DNA from: an uncultured Alistipes sp.
GTDB taxonomy: Bacteria > Bacteroidota > Bacteroidia > Bacteroidales > Rikenellaceae
Assembly (NCBI GenBank): GCA_900768015.1
Contig: CAAGBI010000062.1
Coordinates: 1-64,000, forward strand
Direction: 5' to 3'
DNA: 64,000 nucleotides
In this document: piece by piece, positions 16,521-25,464 of the stretch
Layout of the letters: each line of letters opens with the position of its first letter
How positions within the stretch are numbered: the stretch's first letter is position 1
Made by a program: the position numbers and the translations under genes
Notes under the pieces: generated by a model
Databases searched by the model: none
The model's input: only the letters and a program-made list of their open reading frames with translations
Told to the model about the DNA's origin: nothing

Positions 16521-17210
16521 CTATTTCTTGCGCGCGCCGATAGCGAGGATTACGCCGAGTGCCACGCCCAACAGGGCTGCAAAGAGCACACGGTACTCGC
16601 CAGGAAGCATGAAGGTGATGGTGTGAGCCGGATACCAGAAGAGCGGAATGGTCTTCTTAAAGATAAATCCCCACTGGCGCTCCCAGTTGAGTGTCGAGAT
16701 AAGGCGACGCATGGGAATGGGGGTGATGAGCGCCTTGAGCGAGCCGCCGCACTCCGCGATATGTGTGTCGGTAATCTTGTGGAAGGTCATAAACACGGGC
16801 GCGAAGAAGGTGTTCATCATCACAGAGATTGAGAGCGCCACGACGAACTTGCCCCATGAGAGGCCCTCTGCGCCGAATGCCGCAACGAGCTCTCCGCCTC
16901 CCATCTTAGCGATAAAGCCGGGGATACCTATAGAGAATACGATCATCGCCATCGAGATAGCATCGCCGAGCAGGCCCCAAACCACCATGCGGGGTACAAC
17001 GCCAAATGTGGGAGTTGTGTAGTTGCCTGTCGATATGCGGCAACCGAGCATCTCGCCGAGGGTTGCCAGGATGCCGAACTTGAGGAATGCCATAATCATG
17101 GCGTGCTCAGCGTTGAATGTCTTATACCATTCGTAGAGGTCTGCCGATAGGAAGAAGGGTAGAAATATCGCCAGCATCACAATGGCGAAGTAGAGGTCTT
17201 GTCGTTTCAT
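16521..17210 (-). CDS. Multi-pass membrane protein, possibly Mpv17/PMP22-like
   Basis: A 229-residue hydrophobic protein with about five or six transmembrane stretches (LYFAIVMLAIFLPFFL near the start, MVVWGLLGDAISMAMIVFSI in the middle, LFAALLGVALGVILAIGA at the end). The C-terminal third, NWERQWGFIFKKTIPLFWYP followed by a final helix, resembles the W-rich ending of Mpv17/PMP22 proteins, but I am not sure of this. There is no signal peptide cleavage site. A -7 box lies about 30 bp upstream. No neighbour suggests a substrate. Confidence 0.65.
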   Translation of the reverse strand: MKRQDLYFAIVMLAIFLPFFLSADLYEWYKTFNAEHAMIMAFLKFGILATLGEMLGCRISTGNYTTPTFGVVPRMVVWGLLGDAISMAMIVFSIGIPGFIAKMGGGELVAAFGAEGLSWGKFVVALSISVMMNTFFAPVFMTFHKITDTHIAECGGSLKALITPIPMRRLISTLNWERQWGFIFKKTIPLFWYPAHTITFMLPGEYRVLFAALLGVALGVILAIGARKK

Positions 17211-17239
17211 TTATTAGTGTTTGTTAGGTTAAAACTCAA

Positions 17240-17248
17240 GCAAAGATA
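17240..17248 (-). promoter_or_regulatory. -7 box upstream of the membrane protein gene
   Basis: TATCTTTGC on the minus strand, 30 bp upstream of the ATG at 17210, is an exact consensus match. Confidence 0.6.
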
Positions 17249-17316
17249 TAAAAAATATATATAAATATAAAATGTATGGCTAATTTTATTGTAACGACGA
17301 GCGGTGTTAATAGGGG

Positions 17317-18483
17317 TTAAATCTCTACGCTAAACTCCCTACCGAAGCGGTCGGTGGCGGTTATAGTAATCTCGCTATTTTGCGATGTGGGCTTGCAGCG
17401 ATAGTAGTGGCGGTGAGGGCGTGCCGAGCGGTATAGGCGACGCATATATTTCTTGCGGTAGTCGGCCTCATTATCAACATAGTACATATAGTCGGGGTCG
17501 AGAATTTCGATTTGCTCCATAGCGCCCATGTCGATGCCATTCTCGCTCCACGAAAGTTGCCATTTCTCATCCCAGCCCACGACCTTCACCACGACATACT
17601 CCTCGTGCTCCTTTACGCGACCCATAGGGTAGGCTACGAGTTGCTCCTCGGCGCCCTTACCGAGGATGCGGTGGTGCCACATCCACTCGCTGTCGCGCTC
17701 CTCGATGCAGAAGACACCGAGGGGTGTGCCATCCGAGCAGATGGGGGCATACCATAGGTTGCCATTCACCTGCGCCACGCTGTGCTCGATGATGTTGGGG
17801 GTGTGGTCGGCGGTGAAGTGGCGGTGGCCATGGCCTGTTATAAAGTCAATCTTGCGGTCGCCGATGATGCGCACGATAGGCTTGGCATAGGGCATAAACT
17901 CTCCTGTGCGGCGGTCGGTTGCGGGGGCGTGCATGCAGACTGCAACATGCTCAACATCAGCGTGTTCATCCATAATCTCAGATAGCCAGATAAGCTGCTC
18001 GAGGTCTACCTCTAAGCCGTAGCCATTCTTCGAGGTGTAGTCTATGTTGTCGAGCGTCACGAAGAGTGTCTCGCCAAGCATAAAGGCCTGGTTGCGGCTG
18101 CCCCATGTCGCAATGTAGTCTCGCTCCGCCTTGGCCTGGTTGCGCTGGTGGCGTCTGTTGTGGTCGTGGTTGCCAATCACGGCATACACGGGTACGCCCA
18201 AGGCCTCGAAGTCGGCCTTAACGCGGGGTAGAAACGCCATGTTGTCCCACACGACATCACCCGTAAGGAGTATTGCGGTGGGGTAGCCCGTAGCTTTGTA
18301 CTCATCAACAATAGTCGCTATTTGGGGTATAAGCTCACTTTCGAGTTTGGTTATCTGCTCCTCGGTCTGAGGCTGTGGGTCGCCCACGACGACGAGGTTG
18401 AAGCCGCTCTGCTGTGCTATGACGCCTGTGATGCCTAAGATTAAGGTTATCAATGTGGTAAATGCTCTTCTCGAAATTCTCAT
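17317..18483 (-). CDS. Secreted calcineurin-like metallophosphoesterase
   Basis: A 388-residue phosphoesterase with an N-terminal signal peptide (MRISRRAFTTLITLILGI, cut near IAQQ), so it should act in the periplasm or outside. The start at 18483 is chosen because the signal peptide begins there; the 11 extra upstream residues overlap the promoter. Metal-binding motifs are in order: GDPQPQ, LTGDVVWD, GNHDH and GHGHRHF. A C-terminal beta-rich domain follows from about residue 280. The physiological phosphoester is unknown. It is divergent from dnaX, with both promoters inside about 125 bp. Confidence 0.88.
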   Translation of the reverse strand: MRISRRAFTTLITLILGITGVIAQQSGFNLVVVGDPQPQTEEQITKLESELIPQIATIVDEYKATGYPTAILLTGDVVWDNMAFLPRVKADFEALGVPVYAVIGNHDHNRRHQRNQAKAERDYIATWGSRNQAFMLGETLFVTLDNIDYTSKNGYGLEVDLEQLIWLSEIMDEHADVEHVAVCMHAPATDRRTGEFMPYAKPIVRIIGDRKIDFITGHGHRHFTADHTPNIIEHSVAQVNGNLWYAPICSDGTPLGVFCIEERDSEWMWHHRILGKGAEEQLVAYPMGRVKEHEEYVVVKVVGWDEKWQLSWSENGIDMGAMEQIEILDPDYMYYVDNEADYRKKYMRRLYRSARPHRHYYRCKPTSQNSEITITATDRFGREFSVEI

Positions 18484-18512
18484 TTTTGTGGTCGTTTGTT
18501 TTGGTTTACTTT

Positions 18513-18521
18513 GCAAATATA
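18513..18521 (-). promoter_or_regulatory. -7 box of the phosphoesterase gene
   Basis: TATATTTGC on the minus strand, 30 bp upstream of the ATG at 18483, matches the consensus exactly. Confidence 0.6.
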
Positions 18522-18594
18522 CAAAAATTCTTCAATTGCAGGGGCCACTGCAAAAATTCGCGCGCGTGTGAGCATATTTATTAGAAATATTTCG

Positions 18595-18603
18595 TATCTT
18601 TGT
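18595..18603 (+). promoter_or_regulatory. -7 box immediately upstream of dnaX (possible leaderless start)
   Basis: TATCTTTGT ends six bases before the dnaX ATG at 18610. A start site about seven bases past the box would put the first transcribed base at or next to the A of ATG. No convincing -33 element is seen, and a more distal promoter cannot be excluded. Confidence 0.45.
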
Positions 18604-18609
18604 CGAGTT

Positions 18610-20466
18610 ATGGAGAATTTTGTAGTATCAGCACGCAAGTATCGTCCCGCAACCTTCGCTTCGGTTGTTGGACAGCGTCATATAACATCAACATTGAAGA
18701 ACGCCATCGAGCGTGGTCAGTTGGCACATGCCTACCTCTTCTGCGGTCCTCGCGGTGTGGGTAAGACAACCTGTGCGCGTATCTTCGCCAAGGCTATCAA
18801 CTGCCTCAATCCACAGTCGGGTGAGGCGTGCAACGAGTGTGAGTCGTGCCGTTCGTTCAACGAGGGTCGCTCGCTCAATGTCCACGAGCTCGATGCGGCA
18901 TCGAACAACTCTGTGGATGACATCCGCAACCTCATCGAGCAGGTGCGCATCATCCCACAGCAGGGTCGCTACTCGGTATTCGTAATCGACGAGGTCCACA
19001 TGCTCTCATCTGCGGCGTTCAACGCCTTCCTCAAGACCCTGGAGGAGCCTCCCCAGCACGCCATCTTTGTGCTCGCAACAACCGAGAAGCATAAGATCAT
19101 CCCCACCATCCTCTCGCGCTGTCAGATCTACGACTTCAACCGCATAAGGGTTGAGGATGGCGTGGAGTATCTGCGCTATATCGCTACGAAGGAGGGTGTC
19201 GAGGCTGATGACGAGGCGCTCAACCTCATCGCCCATAAGGCCGATGGCGGTATGCGTGATGCTCTGTCGATGTTCGACAAGGCGGTGTCGTTCTGTGGCG
19301 CTAAGCTCAACTATAAGGATGTGGCATCTACGCTCAATGTCCTCGACTACGACACCTACTTCAAGGCTACGGAGCTGCTCCTCGCGGGTAACTATGTCGA
19401 TGCCCTGATGTTGTTCGACGAGGTGTTGTCGAAGGGCTTCTCGCCCCAGGTGTTCGTCTCGGGATTGAATGCCCATATGCGCGACCTACTTATGGCTAAG
19501 GGCCCTGCGGTCTCGCTTGTAGAGTTCACGGGTACGCTTGTCGAGAGGTATAAGGCTCAGGCTGCGGCATGCAACGAGCTCTTCCTGTTCAACGCCATAG
19601 CGTTGCTCACGGAGGCGGACGGAAAGATACGACAGTCGTCAAATCAGCGATTGCTTGTTGAACTGGGACTCATGAAGATTGCGGGTCTCGGTCAAAAAAA
19701 AAATGACGAGGTAGGGTCGCTGTCGCTCGACGAGTTCGAGCCGCTGACCTTTGCTACGGATTTCGCCCTTGCCGACTTTGTTACGGTAGCGCCCCAGCCC
19801 CAGCAGGTGGCAACACCACAGCCCGTGCCACAACCAACGCAGCAGACGGTAGTGCCACAATCTGTTCAGCCTGCGGTAGCACCACAGCCCGCATCACAAT
19901 CCGTGCAGCCCGCGCCACAGCCTGCGGTGCAGAGCGTAGCGGTTGAGGTGCCAAAGGTAGAGGCTGCGGAGGCAAAGCCCGGTATGAGGCGTGCGCAGCG
20001 CAAGGTGACATCTGCGGGTATCTCGCTAAGTGGACTCCTCAATGGCGATGCCCTCACAGCGACGGAGCTTGCAGCACAGGAGGCGGCAAAGGGTGAGGAG
20101 ATATACATCGACCCATCGTGCGAGGAGAAGTTGTCGCTCAAAAGAGATGCCATAGTTGATCGCATCAAGCGTGAGCGCCCACGCATCAGCGTTGCCTTCC
20201 TCAACTTTAGGGTTGAGGCCAATGTGGTGAAGATGGCAGTGCCCTCGCGCGAGTTGCACGACGAGATTATGTACGAGAAGGCCGACTTGCAGCGCATAAT
20301 CGCCGAGGTGAGTGGCGTCAGGGGTCTCATCGAGTTAGAGGTCGAGGTCAATGAGCAGATTAAGGCGTCGCGCCCCATCACGCTCGAGGATAGATTGAAG
20401 CACCTCGTGGCAAAGAACGAACGACTGGTAGACATGATTGAGCGCATGAAGCTCGATGCAGAGTAG
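18610..20466 (+). CDS. dnaX: DNA polymerase III gamma/tau subunit (clamp loader)
   Basis: The 618-residue DnaX is the clamp-loader ATPase of the replicative polymerase. The ATG at 18610 begins MENFVVSARKYRPATF; upstream in-frame codons are non-coding. Walker A is GPRGVGKTT (46-54), zinc ligands are C65, C74, C77 and C80, and Walker B is VFVIDEVH (123-130). The sensor/arginine-finger region is TTEKHKIIPTILSRCQ. Domain III ends near residue 360. A run of ten A (19694-19703) encodes K363-K364 there. A Q/P/V-rich linker (about 395-455) and a polymerase-binding C-terminal domain with a helical end follow. The A-run position is discussed in the findings. It is the first gene of a long plus-strand stretch. 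Confidence 0.96.
   Translation: MENFVVSARKYRPATFASVVGQRHITSTLKNAIERGQLAHAYLFCGPRGVGKTTCARIFAKAINCLNPQSGEACNECESCRSFNEGRSLNVHELDAASNNSVDDIRNLIEQVRIIPQQGRYSVFVIDEVHMLSSAAFNAFLKTLEEPPQHAIFVLATTEKHKIIPTILSRCQIYDFNRIRVEDGVEYLRYIATKEGVEADDEALNLIAHKADGGMRDALSMFDKAVSFCGAKLNYKDVASTLNVLDYDTYFKATELLLAGNYVDALMLFDEVLSKGFSPQVFVSGLNAHMRDLLMAKGPAVSLVEFTGTLVERYKAQAAACNELFLFNAIALLTEADGKIRQSSNQRLLVELGLMKIAGLGQKKNDEVGSLSLDEFEPLTFATDFALADFVTVAPQPQQVATPQPVPQPTQQTVVPQSVQPAVAPQPASQSVQPAPQPAVQSVAVEVPKVEAAEAKPGMRRAQRKVTSAGISLSGLLNGDALTATELAAQEAAKGEEIYIDPSCEEKLSLKRDAIVDRIKRERPRISVAFLNFRVEANVVKMAVPSRELHDEIMYEKADLQRIIAEVSGVRGLIELEVEVNEQIKASRPITLEDRLKHLVAKNERLVDMIERMKLDAE
19693..19741 (+). promoter_or_regulatory. A10 slippery run in dnaX with a downstream hairpin
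   Basis: C followed by ten A (19694-19703), then TGACGAGGTAG. In frame this reads Q-K-K-N-D. One added A, or a -1 ribosomal shift, gives three lysines and TGA (365 residues). One lost A gives K-K-M-T-R and TAG (367 residues). A perfect 6-bp hairpin GCTCGA/TCGAGC lies at 19725-19741. The run coincides with the end of the clamp-loader core. Confidence 0.65.
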
Positions 20467-20475
20467 CGTTGTAGT

Positions 20476-20560
20476 GTCATTGCGAGAGCCCATAGGCTCG
20501 TGGCAATCTAACACTAATTATTTGAGATTCCCACAGTCGCTCTGCTCCTTCGGAATGACG
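20476..20560. repeat. Dispersed palindromic repeat (GTCATTGCGAG type), copy 1
   Basis: Begins GTCATTGCGAG, contains GGCAATCT and AGATTCCC as internal complements, and ends GGAATGAC. Related elements are at 35241-35389 and 59793-59942. It lies between dnaX and tyrS. Confidence 0.7.
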
Positions 20561-20614
20561 GAGTGCGAAAGCGGTAATATTGAAAAATAAGATAACTAAA
20601 ACATAAACGAAAGA

Positions 20615-21907
20615 ATGAAAAATTTTATTGAAGAACTTGAGTGGCGCGGTATGATTCATACCGTTATGCCTGGTGCTGATGAGGAGCTTAAGAAGGGTAT
20701 GGCTTCGGCATACCTCGGTATCGACCCCACAGCAGACTCACTCCATATCGGTCACCTTGTGGGTGTCATGATTTTGAAGCACTTCCAGATGTGTGGTCAC
20801 CGCCCCATCGCCCTTATCGGTGGCGCAACAGGCATGATTGGCGACCCCTCGGGTAAGTCACAGGAGCGCAACCTCCTCGACGAGGCTACATTGCGCCACA
20901 ACCAGGAGGCTATCAAGAATCAGCTCTCAAAGCTCATAGACTTCGACTCTGAGGCAGAGAATAAGGCGATACTGGTGAACAACTACGACTGGATGAAGGA
21001 GTTTTCGTTCCTTGAGTTCGCTCGCGACATCGGTAAGTGCATCACCGTTAACTACATGATGGCTAAGGACTCTGTTAAGAAGCGCTTCAATGGCGACGGC
21101 GACGGCATGTCGTTCACGGAGTTCACATACCAGCTCTTGCAGGGCTACGACTTCTTGCACCTCTACAAGGAGTATGGCTGTAAGTTCCAGCTCGGTGGCG
21201 CAGACCAGTGGGGTAACATCACAACAGGTACGGAGCTTATCCGCCGCAAGCTCGGTGGCGAGAACGAGGCATTCGCAATCACCTGCCCCCTTATCACCAA
21301 GGCTGACGGCACAAAGTTCGGTAAGACAGAGAGCGGCAATGTATGGCTCGATGCGCGCTACACCTCGCCCTACAAATTCTACCAGTTCTGGCTCAATGTA
21401 AGCGACGAGGACGCCAAGCGCTACATCAAAATCTTTACTTTGCTTGACCGTTCTACTATTGAGACCCTTATCGAGGAGCACGACGCAGCGCCCCACTTGC
21501 GCGTATTGCAGAAGCGCCTTGCGGAGGTGCTCACCGAGACCATCCACTCGAAGGAGGAGCTCGAGAAGGCTCAGGCAGCGACAAACATCCTCTTTGGCAA
21601 CGCTACATCCGAGGCATTGCGCTCGTTGGATGAGGCAACATTGTTGCAGGTATTCGAGGGTGTGCCACAGTTCACAATCACTCGCGCCGACATGGAGAAG
21701 CCCTTCGTGGACATCGTGGCCGAGGCTTGCAAGGTGTTCCCCTCAAAGGGCGAGTGCCGCAAGATGATTCAGGGTGGTGGCGTGCAGCTCAACAAGGAGA
21801 AGGTGCAGGATGCTATGCGTGGTGTGAGCGAGGCAGACCTCATCGCAGGTAAGTACCTCTTGGTACAGCGCGGCAAGAAGAACTACTACCTTATCACCGT
21901 GGAGTAA
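20615..21907 (+). CDS. tyrS: Tyrosyl-tRNA synthetase
   Basis: Charges tRNA-Tyr. The 430-residue protein has the class I HIGH motif as LHIGHLVG near residue 47, the tyrosine-binding region QLLQGYDFLHL with QLGGADQWGN, and the KMSKS motif as KFGKTE near residue 235. The C-terminal S4 RNA-binding domain (CRKMIQGGGVQLNKEKVQD) is present. Length is normal for bacterial TyrRS. No T-box is seen upstream, as expected for this phylum. The next gene, folB, follows after 29 bp. Confidence 0.97.
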   Translation: MKNFIEELEWRGMIHTVMPGADEELKKGMASAYLGIDPTADSLHIGHLVGVMILKHFQMCGHRPIALIGGATGMIGDPSGKSQERNLLDEATLRHNQEAIKNQLSKLIDFDSEAENKAILVNNYDWMKEFSFLEFARDIGKCITVNYMMAKDSVKKRFNGDGDGMSFTEFTYQLLQGYDFLHLYKEYGCKFQLGGADQWGNITTGTELIRRKLGGENEAFAITCPLITKADGTKFGKTESGNVWLDARYTSPYKFYQFWLNVSDEDAKRYIKIFTLLDRSTIETLIEEHDAAPHLRVLQKRLAEVLTETIHSKEELEKAQAATNILFGNATSEALRSLDEATLLQVFEGVPQFTITRADMEKPFVDIVAEACKVFPSKGECRKMIQGGGVQLNKEKVQDAMRGVSEADLIAGKYLLVQRGKKNYYLITVE

Positions 21908-21936
21908 CCCGCTAACTCTCAATATAATATAAGATT

Positions 21937-22296
21937 GTGAATCCAATATACACCATACGCCTTGACGGCATCTATGTACGCGCCTTTCATGGTTGCTACG
22001 ACCTCGAGCAGCAGGTGGGCAACCGCTTTCGTGTCGATATTGTCATCCGCACTCCGCTGGGCGACCTCCCCGCTACGGACGATGTGACACAGGCGGTGAA
22101 CTACTTGACCGTATTCGAGATTGTGGAGCGTACCATGCAGCGCACGCAGCGCACGATAGAGGCTGCGGCATCGAATGTCATCGCCGCGATAAAGGAGGCC
22201 TTCCCCCAGATTGTGGAGGTGGAGTGCACCGTGGCGAAGATAGCGCCACCCCTCGGTGGTAAAATCGACAAGGTGAGTGTAACATTAATTGGCTAA
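21937..22296 (+). CDS. folB: Dihydroneopterin aldolase
   Basis: Cleaves 7,8-dihydroneopterin to 6-hydroxymethyl-dihydropterin and glycolaldehyde in folate synthesis. The 119-residue protein starts with GTG at 21937 (NPIYTIRLDGIYVRAFHGCY). The family motif YxxHGCY appears as VRAFHGCYDLEQQVGN, followed by VNYLTVFEIVE and the C-terminal VAKIAPPLGGKIDKVSV. Length is normal. It lies 5 bp upstream of the transporter gene and may be co-transcribed with it and tyrS. Confidence 0.92.
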   Translation: MNPIYTIRLDGIYVRAFHGCYDLEQQVGNRFRVDIVIRTPLGDLPATDDVTQAVNYLTVFEIVERTMQRTQRTIEAAASNVIAAIKEAFPQIVEVECTVAKIAPPLGGKIDKVSVTLIG

Positions 22297-22301
22297 GTAT
22301 C

Positions 22302-23828
22302 ATGGCTAATCAGACAACATCGCGTGGAGGCTTTGGTGGCAAGCTCGCCGCCATCCTCGCTGCCGCAGGCTCGGCAATCGGCCTGGGCAACATCTGGCGT
22401 TTCCCCTACATCACCTCGGAGAATGGTGGTGGCGCCTTCATCCTCATCTACTTGGGATGTATCCTCTTTCTCGGTCTCCCATTGCTCATCGCGGAGTTCT
22501 CGGTGGGTCACAACACCAAGAAGAACCCTGTAGATGCCTTTGCTACGATTAAGCGAGGCTGGGGATGGCTTGGTGCTATGGGTCTCATCTCGGTGACACT
22601 CATCATGGGCTACTACTTCGTCATCGCGGGCTGGACCATAAACTACACTGTCGCCTCGGCTACAGATGCCATAGGTAGTGACTTCGGTGGTTTCTTCCAG
22701 ACATTTACGACGGGCACATGGCAGCCATTGCTCTATACCTACCTCTTCATCGTCGCTAACCATGCCATAATCTCGGGTGGTGTGCAGGGTGGCATCGAGA
22801 AGGCATCGAAAATCATGATGCCCCTACTCTTCGTCATCCTTATAGTCTTGGCTATCTACTCGTTGTGGCTGCCCGAGGGTCGTGAGGCGTTGGGTAATGT
22901 CTTTACCCCCGACTTCTCTAAGGTATCTGGCTCGACATTCCTTGCCGCCATGGGTCAGGCATTCTTCACATTGTCTATCGGCATGGGTGCTATGCTCATC
23001 TACGGCTCATACTTCAAGGATGGAACCAAGATTGCGGGCACGGCAATCAGCGTGGTGTCGTTGGATACCATCGTTGCGCTCATGGCTGCGGTCATCATCT
23101 TCTCGGCAGGCGTTGAGAATGAGAGCGGCCCACAGCTGGCATTTGTCGCCATGCCTAAGGTCTTCTCTCAGATGCCCATGGGTAATGTCTGGGCTACGCT
23201 CTTCTTCGTGCTCCTGGCGCTTGCGGCAATATCTTCGACCATCTCCATGCACGAGGCTGTGACATCCTACTTCGTAGAGAAGCGCGGCATGTCACGCAAG
23301 CATGGCGCACGCCTCGTTACGCTCATCGCCCTTGTGCTTGCTACGGCGGCATCGTTGTCGTTGGGCGACTGGAGCAAGTACACGGTTGCGGGCATGAACT
23401 TCTTCTCACTCCTTGACAACTTCACCTCTATCGTCATGCTCCCATTGTTGGGCATCCTTACGGCGGTATTCGTGGGCTGGATATGGAAGAAGGAGGATAT
23501 GCGCGCTGAGCTCACGGCAGAGGGTGGCATCGACCGTAAGTCGTACCCCATCATCCGCTTCTTGTTGCGCTGGGTGTGCCCCGTGTTGGTATCCGTAGTC
23601 TTCGTCTTCGGCATCATCGACTTCGTTAAGAAGCAGACTGCAAATGAGGTTGTTGAGGTGCCCACCGAAGAGGTTGTTGACGAGACCGAGGCCATCAATC
23701 GCGATTCGCTGCGCCTTAAAATAAAAGGCCTCGACATCCGTGAGATCTCTGCCGACAAGCACAACTTCAAGCCCGCAAAGCTTACCCCCATATCAGTAAA
23801 ACAGGACAACAACAATAACAATAACTAA
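22302..23828 (+). CDS. Sodium-dependent transporter of the NSS (SNF) family
   Basis: A 508-residue inner-membrane protein that should couple sodium entry to uptake of an amino acid or related amine. TM1 carries the family signature AGSAIGLGNIWRFPYI, followed by NGGGAFILIYLG. Around eleven or twelve helices can be traced, with SIGMGAMLIYGSY in the TM6 region and an ISSTISMHEAVTSYF stretch after it. A charged ~55-residue tail ends in a run of asparagines. The substrate cannot be predicted. It is packed between folB (5 bp) and fumarase (11 bp). Confidence 0.92.
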   Translation: MANQTTSRGGFGGKLAAILAAAGSAIGLGNIWRFPYITSENGGGAFILIYLGCILFLGLPLLIAEFSVGHNTKKNPVDAFATIKRGWGWLGAMGLISVTLIMGYYFVIAGWTINYTVASATDAIGSDFGGFFQTFTTGTWQPLLYTYLFIVANHAIISGGVQGGIEKASKIMMPLLFVILIVLAIYSLWLPEGREALGNVFTPDFSKVSGSTFLAAMGQAFFTLSIGMGAMLIYGSYFKDGTKIAGTAISVVSLDTIVALMAAVIIFSAGVENESGPQLAFVAMPKVFSQMPMGNVWATLFFVLLALAAISSTISMHEAVTSYFVEKRGMSRKHGARLVTLIALVLATAASLSLGDWSKYTVAGMNFFSLLDNFTSIVMLPLLGILTAVFVGWIWKKEDMRAELTAEGGIDRKSYPIIRFLLRWVCPVLVSVVFVFGIIDFVKKQTANEVVEVPTEEVVDETEAINRDSLRLKIKGLDIREISADKHNFKPAKLTPISVKQDNNNNNN

Positions 23829-23839
23829 CAAAGACAATT

Positions 23840-25453
23840 ATGGCTGATTTCATCTATCAGGAGCCCTATCCTATCCAGGCGGATAAGACAGAGTATCGCC
23901 TTCTCACGAAGGACTATGTAAAGGTTGTAGAGTGCGACGGTCGCAAGATTTTGAAGGTAGATCCCAAGGGCCTCGAGCTCTTGGCTAAGGAGGCTTATGC
24001 CGATGTATCGTTCTACTTGCGCGCCTCACACCTCCAGAAGCTCGCTAACATCCTCAAGGACCCCGAGGCAACGGACAACGACAAATTTGTGGCATACACC
24101 ATGCTCTTGAACCAGTGCGTGGCGGCAGAGGGTCAGTTGCCCACATGCCAGGATACAGGTACTGCAATCTGTATCGGTCACAAGGGTGAGGATGTATACA
24201 CTGGCGCAAACGACGCTGAGTGCATCTCACGCGGTGTCTACGAGACATACAAGGAGCGCAACCTCCGCTACTCACAGGTTGTTCCCTTCACCATGACCGA
24301 GGAGAAGAACTCTGGCACTAACCTCCCCGCACAGATCGACATCTACGCTGGTCACCCCGGCATGGAGTACGAGTTCTTGTTCATCACTAAGGGTGGTGGC
24401 TCGGCAAATAAGACATTCCTCTACCAGCAGACAAAGGCGCTCTTGAACGAGGAGTCGTTGACAAAGTTCATTAAGGAGCATATCCTCGACCTCGGCACCT
24501 CGGCATGTCCTCCCTACCACCTCGCGTTGTGTATCGGTGGCACCTCTGCTGAGATGTGTCTCTCAACAGTTAAGAAGGCCTCTGCAGGCTACCTTGACGA
24601 GCTCCCAACATCGGGTAACGAGGGTGGCCGTTGCTTCCGCGACCTCGAGTGGGAGGCAAAGGTGGAGAAGATCTGCCAGGAGATTGGCCTCGGCGCACAG
24701 TTTGGTGGTAAGTACTATGTACACGATGTTCGCGTCATCCGCGCACCCCGCCACGCTGCATCATGCCCCGTTGCTATCGGCGTAAGCTGCTCTGCAGACC
24801 GTAACATCAAGGCTAAGATTACCCCTGAGGGTATCTTCCTCGAGCAGCTCGAGAAGAACCCCGCACGCTTCCTCCCCGCTGAGGCTCCCGCAATGTCGCC
24901 CGCAGTGGACATCGACCTCGACGAGGGTATGGACAAGGTACGCGAGATTCTCTCTAAGTACCCCATCAAGACACGCCTCAACCTCAAGGGTACACTCGTT
25001 GTTGCTCGCGACATCGCTCACGCCCGCATCAAGCAGATGCTCGACGAGGGTAAGCCTATGCCCGAGTACTTCAAGAAGCACCCCGTATACTACGCAGGTC
25101 CCGCAAAGACCCCCGCAGGCATGGCATCAGGCTCATTCGGTCCTACAACAGCAGGCCGTATGGACTCATATGTAGACCTCTTCCAGAAGGCTGGTGGCTC
25201 TATGGTGATGGTGGCAAAGGGCAACCGCTCACAGCAGGTTACCGACGCATGTAAGGCTAACGGTGGCTTCTACCTCGGCTCTATCGGTGGTCCCGCAGCT
25301 ATCCTTGCTAAGAACTCTATCAAGAGCGTTGAGGTTGTAGACTTCGAGGAGCTCGGCATGGAGGCAGTACGCAAGATCTATGTTGAGAACTTCCCTGCCT
25401 TCATCATCGTAGATGATAAGGGTAATGATTTCTTTGCCGACTACGCACATTAA
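23840..25453 (+). CDS. fumB: Class I (iron-sulfur) fumarate hydratase
   Basis: Interconverts fumarate and malate; in anaerobic Bacteroidales it works in the malate-fumarate-succinate route. The 537-residue protein is a full-length single-chain class I enzyme. Candidate [4Fe-4S] cysteines occur in TCQDTGTAICIG, GTSACPPYHLALCIGG and HAASCPVAIGVSC. The C-terminal beta domain contains YYAGPAKTPAGMASGSFGPT and GGFYLGSIGGPA. Codon use is strongly biased, suggesting high expression. Oxygen lability of the cluster is a family property. The symbol is given by family resemblance; fumA would be equally apt. Confidence 0.93.
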   Translation: MADFIYQEPYPIQADKTEYRLLTKDYVKVVECDGRKILKVDPKGLELLAKEAYADVSFYLRASHLQKLANILKDPEATDNDKFVAYTMLLNQCVAAEGQLPTCQDTGTAICIGHKGEDVYTGANDAECISRGVYETYKERNLRYSQVVPFTMTEEKNSGTNLPAQIDIYAGHPGMEYEFLFITKGGGSANKTFLYQQTKALLNEESLTKFIKEHILDLGTSACPPYHLALCIGGTSAEMCLSTVKKASAGYLDELPTSGNEGGRCFRDLEWEAKVEKICQEIGLGAQFGGKYYVHDVRVIRAPRHAASCPVAIGVSCSADRNIKAKITPEGIFLEQLEKNPARFLPAEAPAMSPAVDIDLDEGMDKVREILSKYPIKTRLNLKGTLVVARDIAHARIKQMLDEGKPMPEYFKKHPVYYAGPAKTPAGMASGSFGPTTAGRMDSYVDLFQKAGGSMVMVAKGNRSQQVTDACKANGGFYLGSIGGPAAILAKNSIKSVEVVDFEELGMEAVRKIYVENFPAFIIVDDKGNDFFADYAH

Positions 25454-25464
25454 AATCGTATAGC

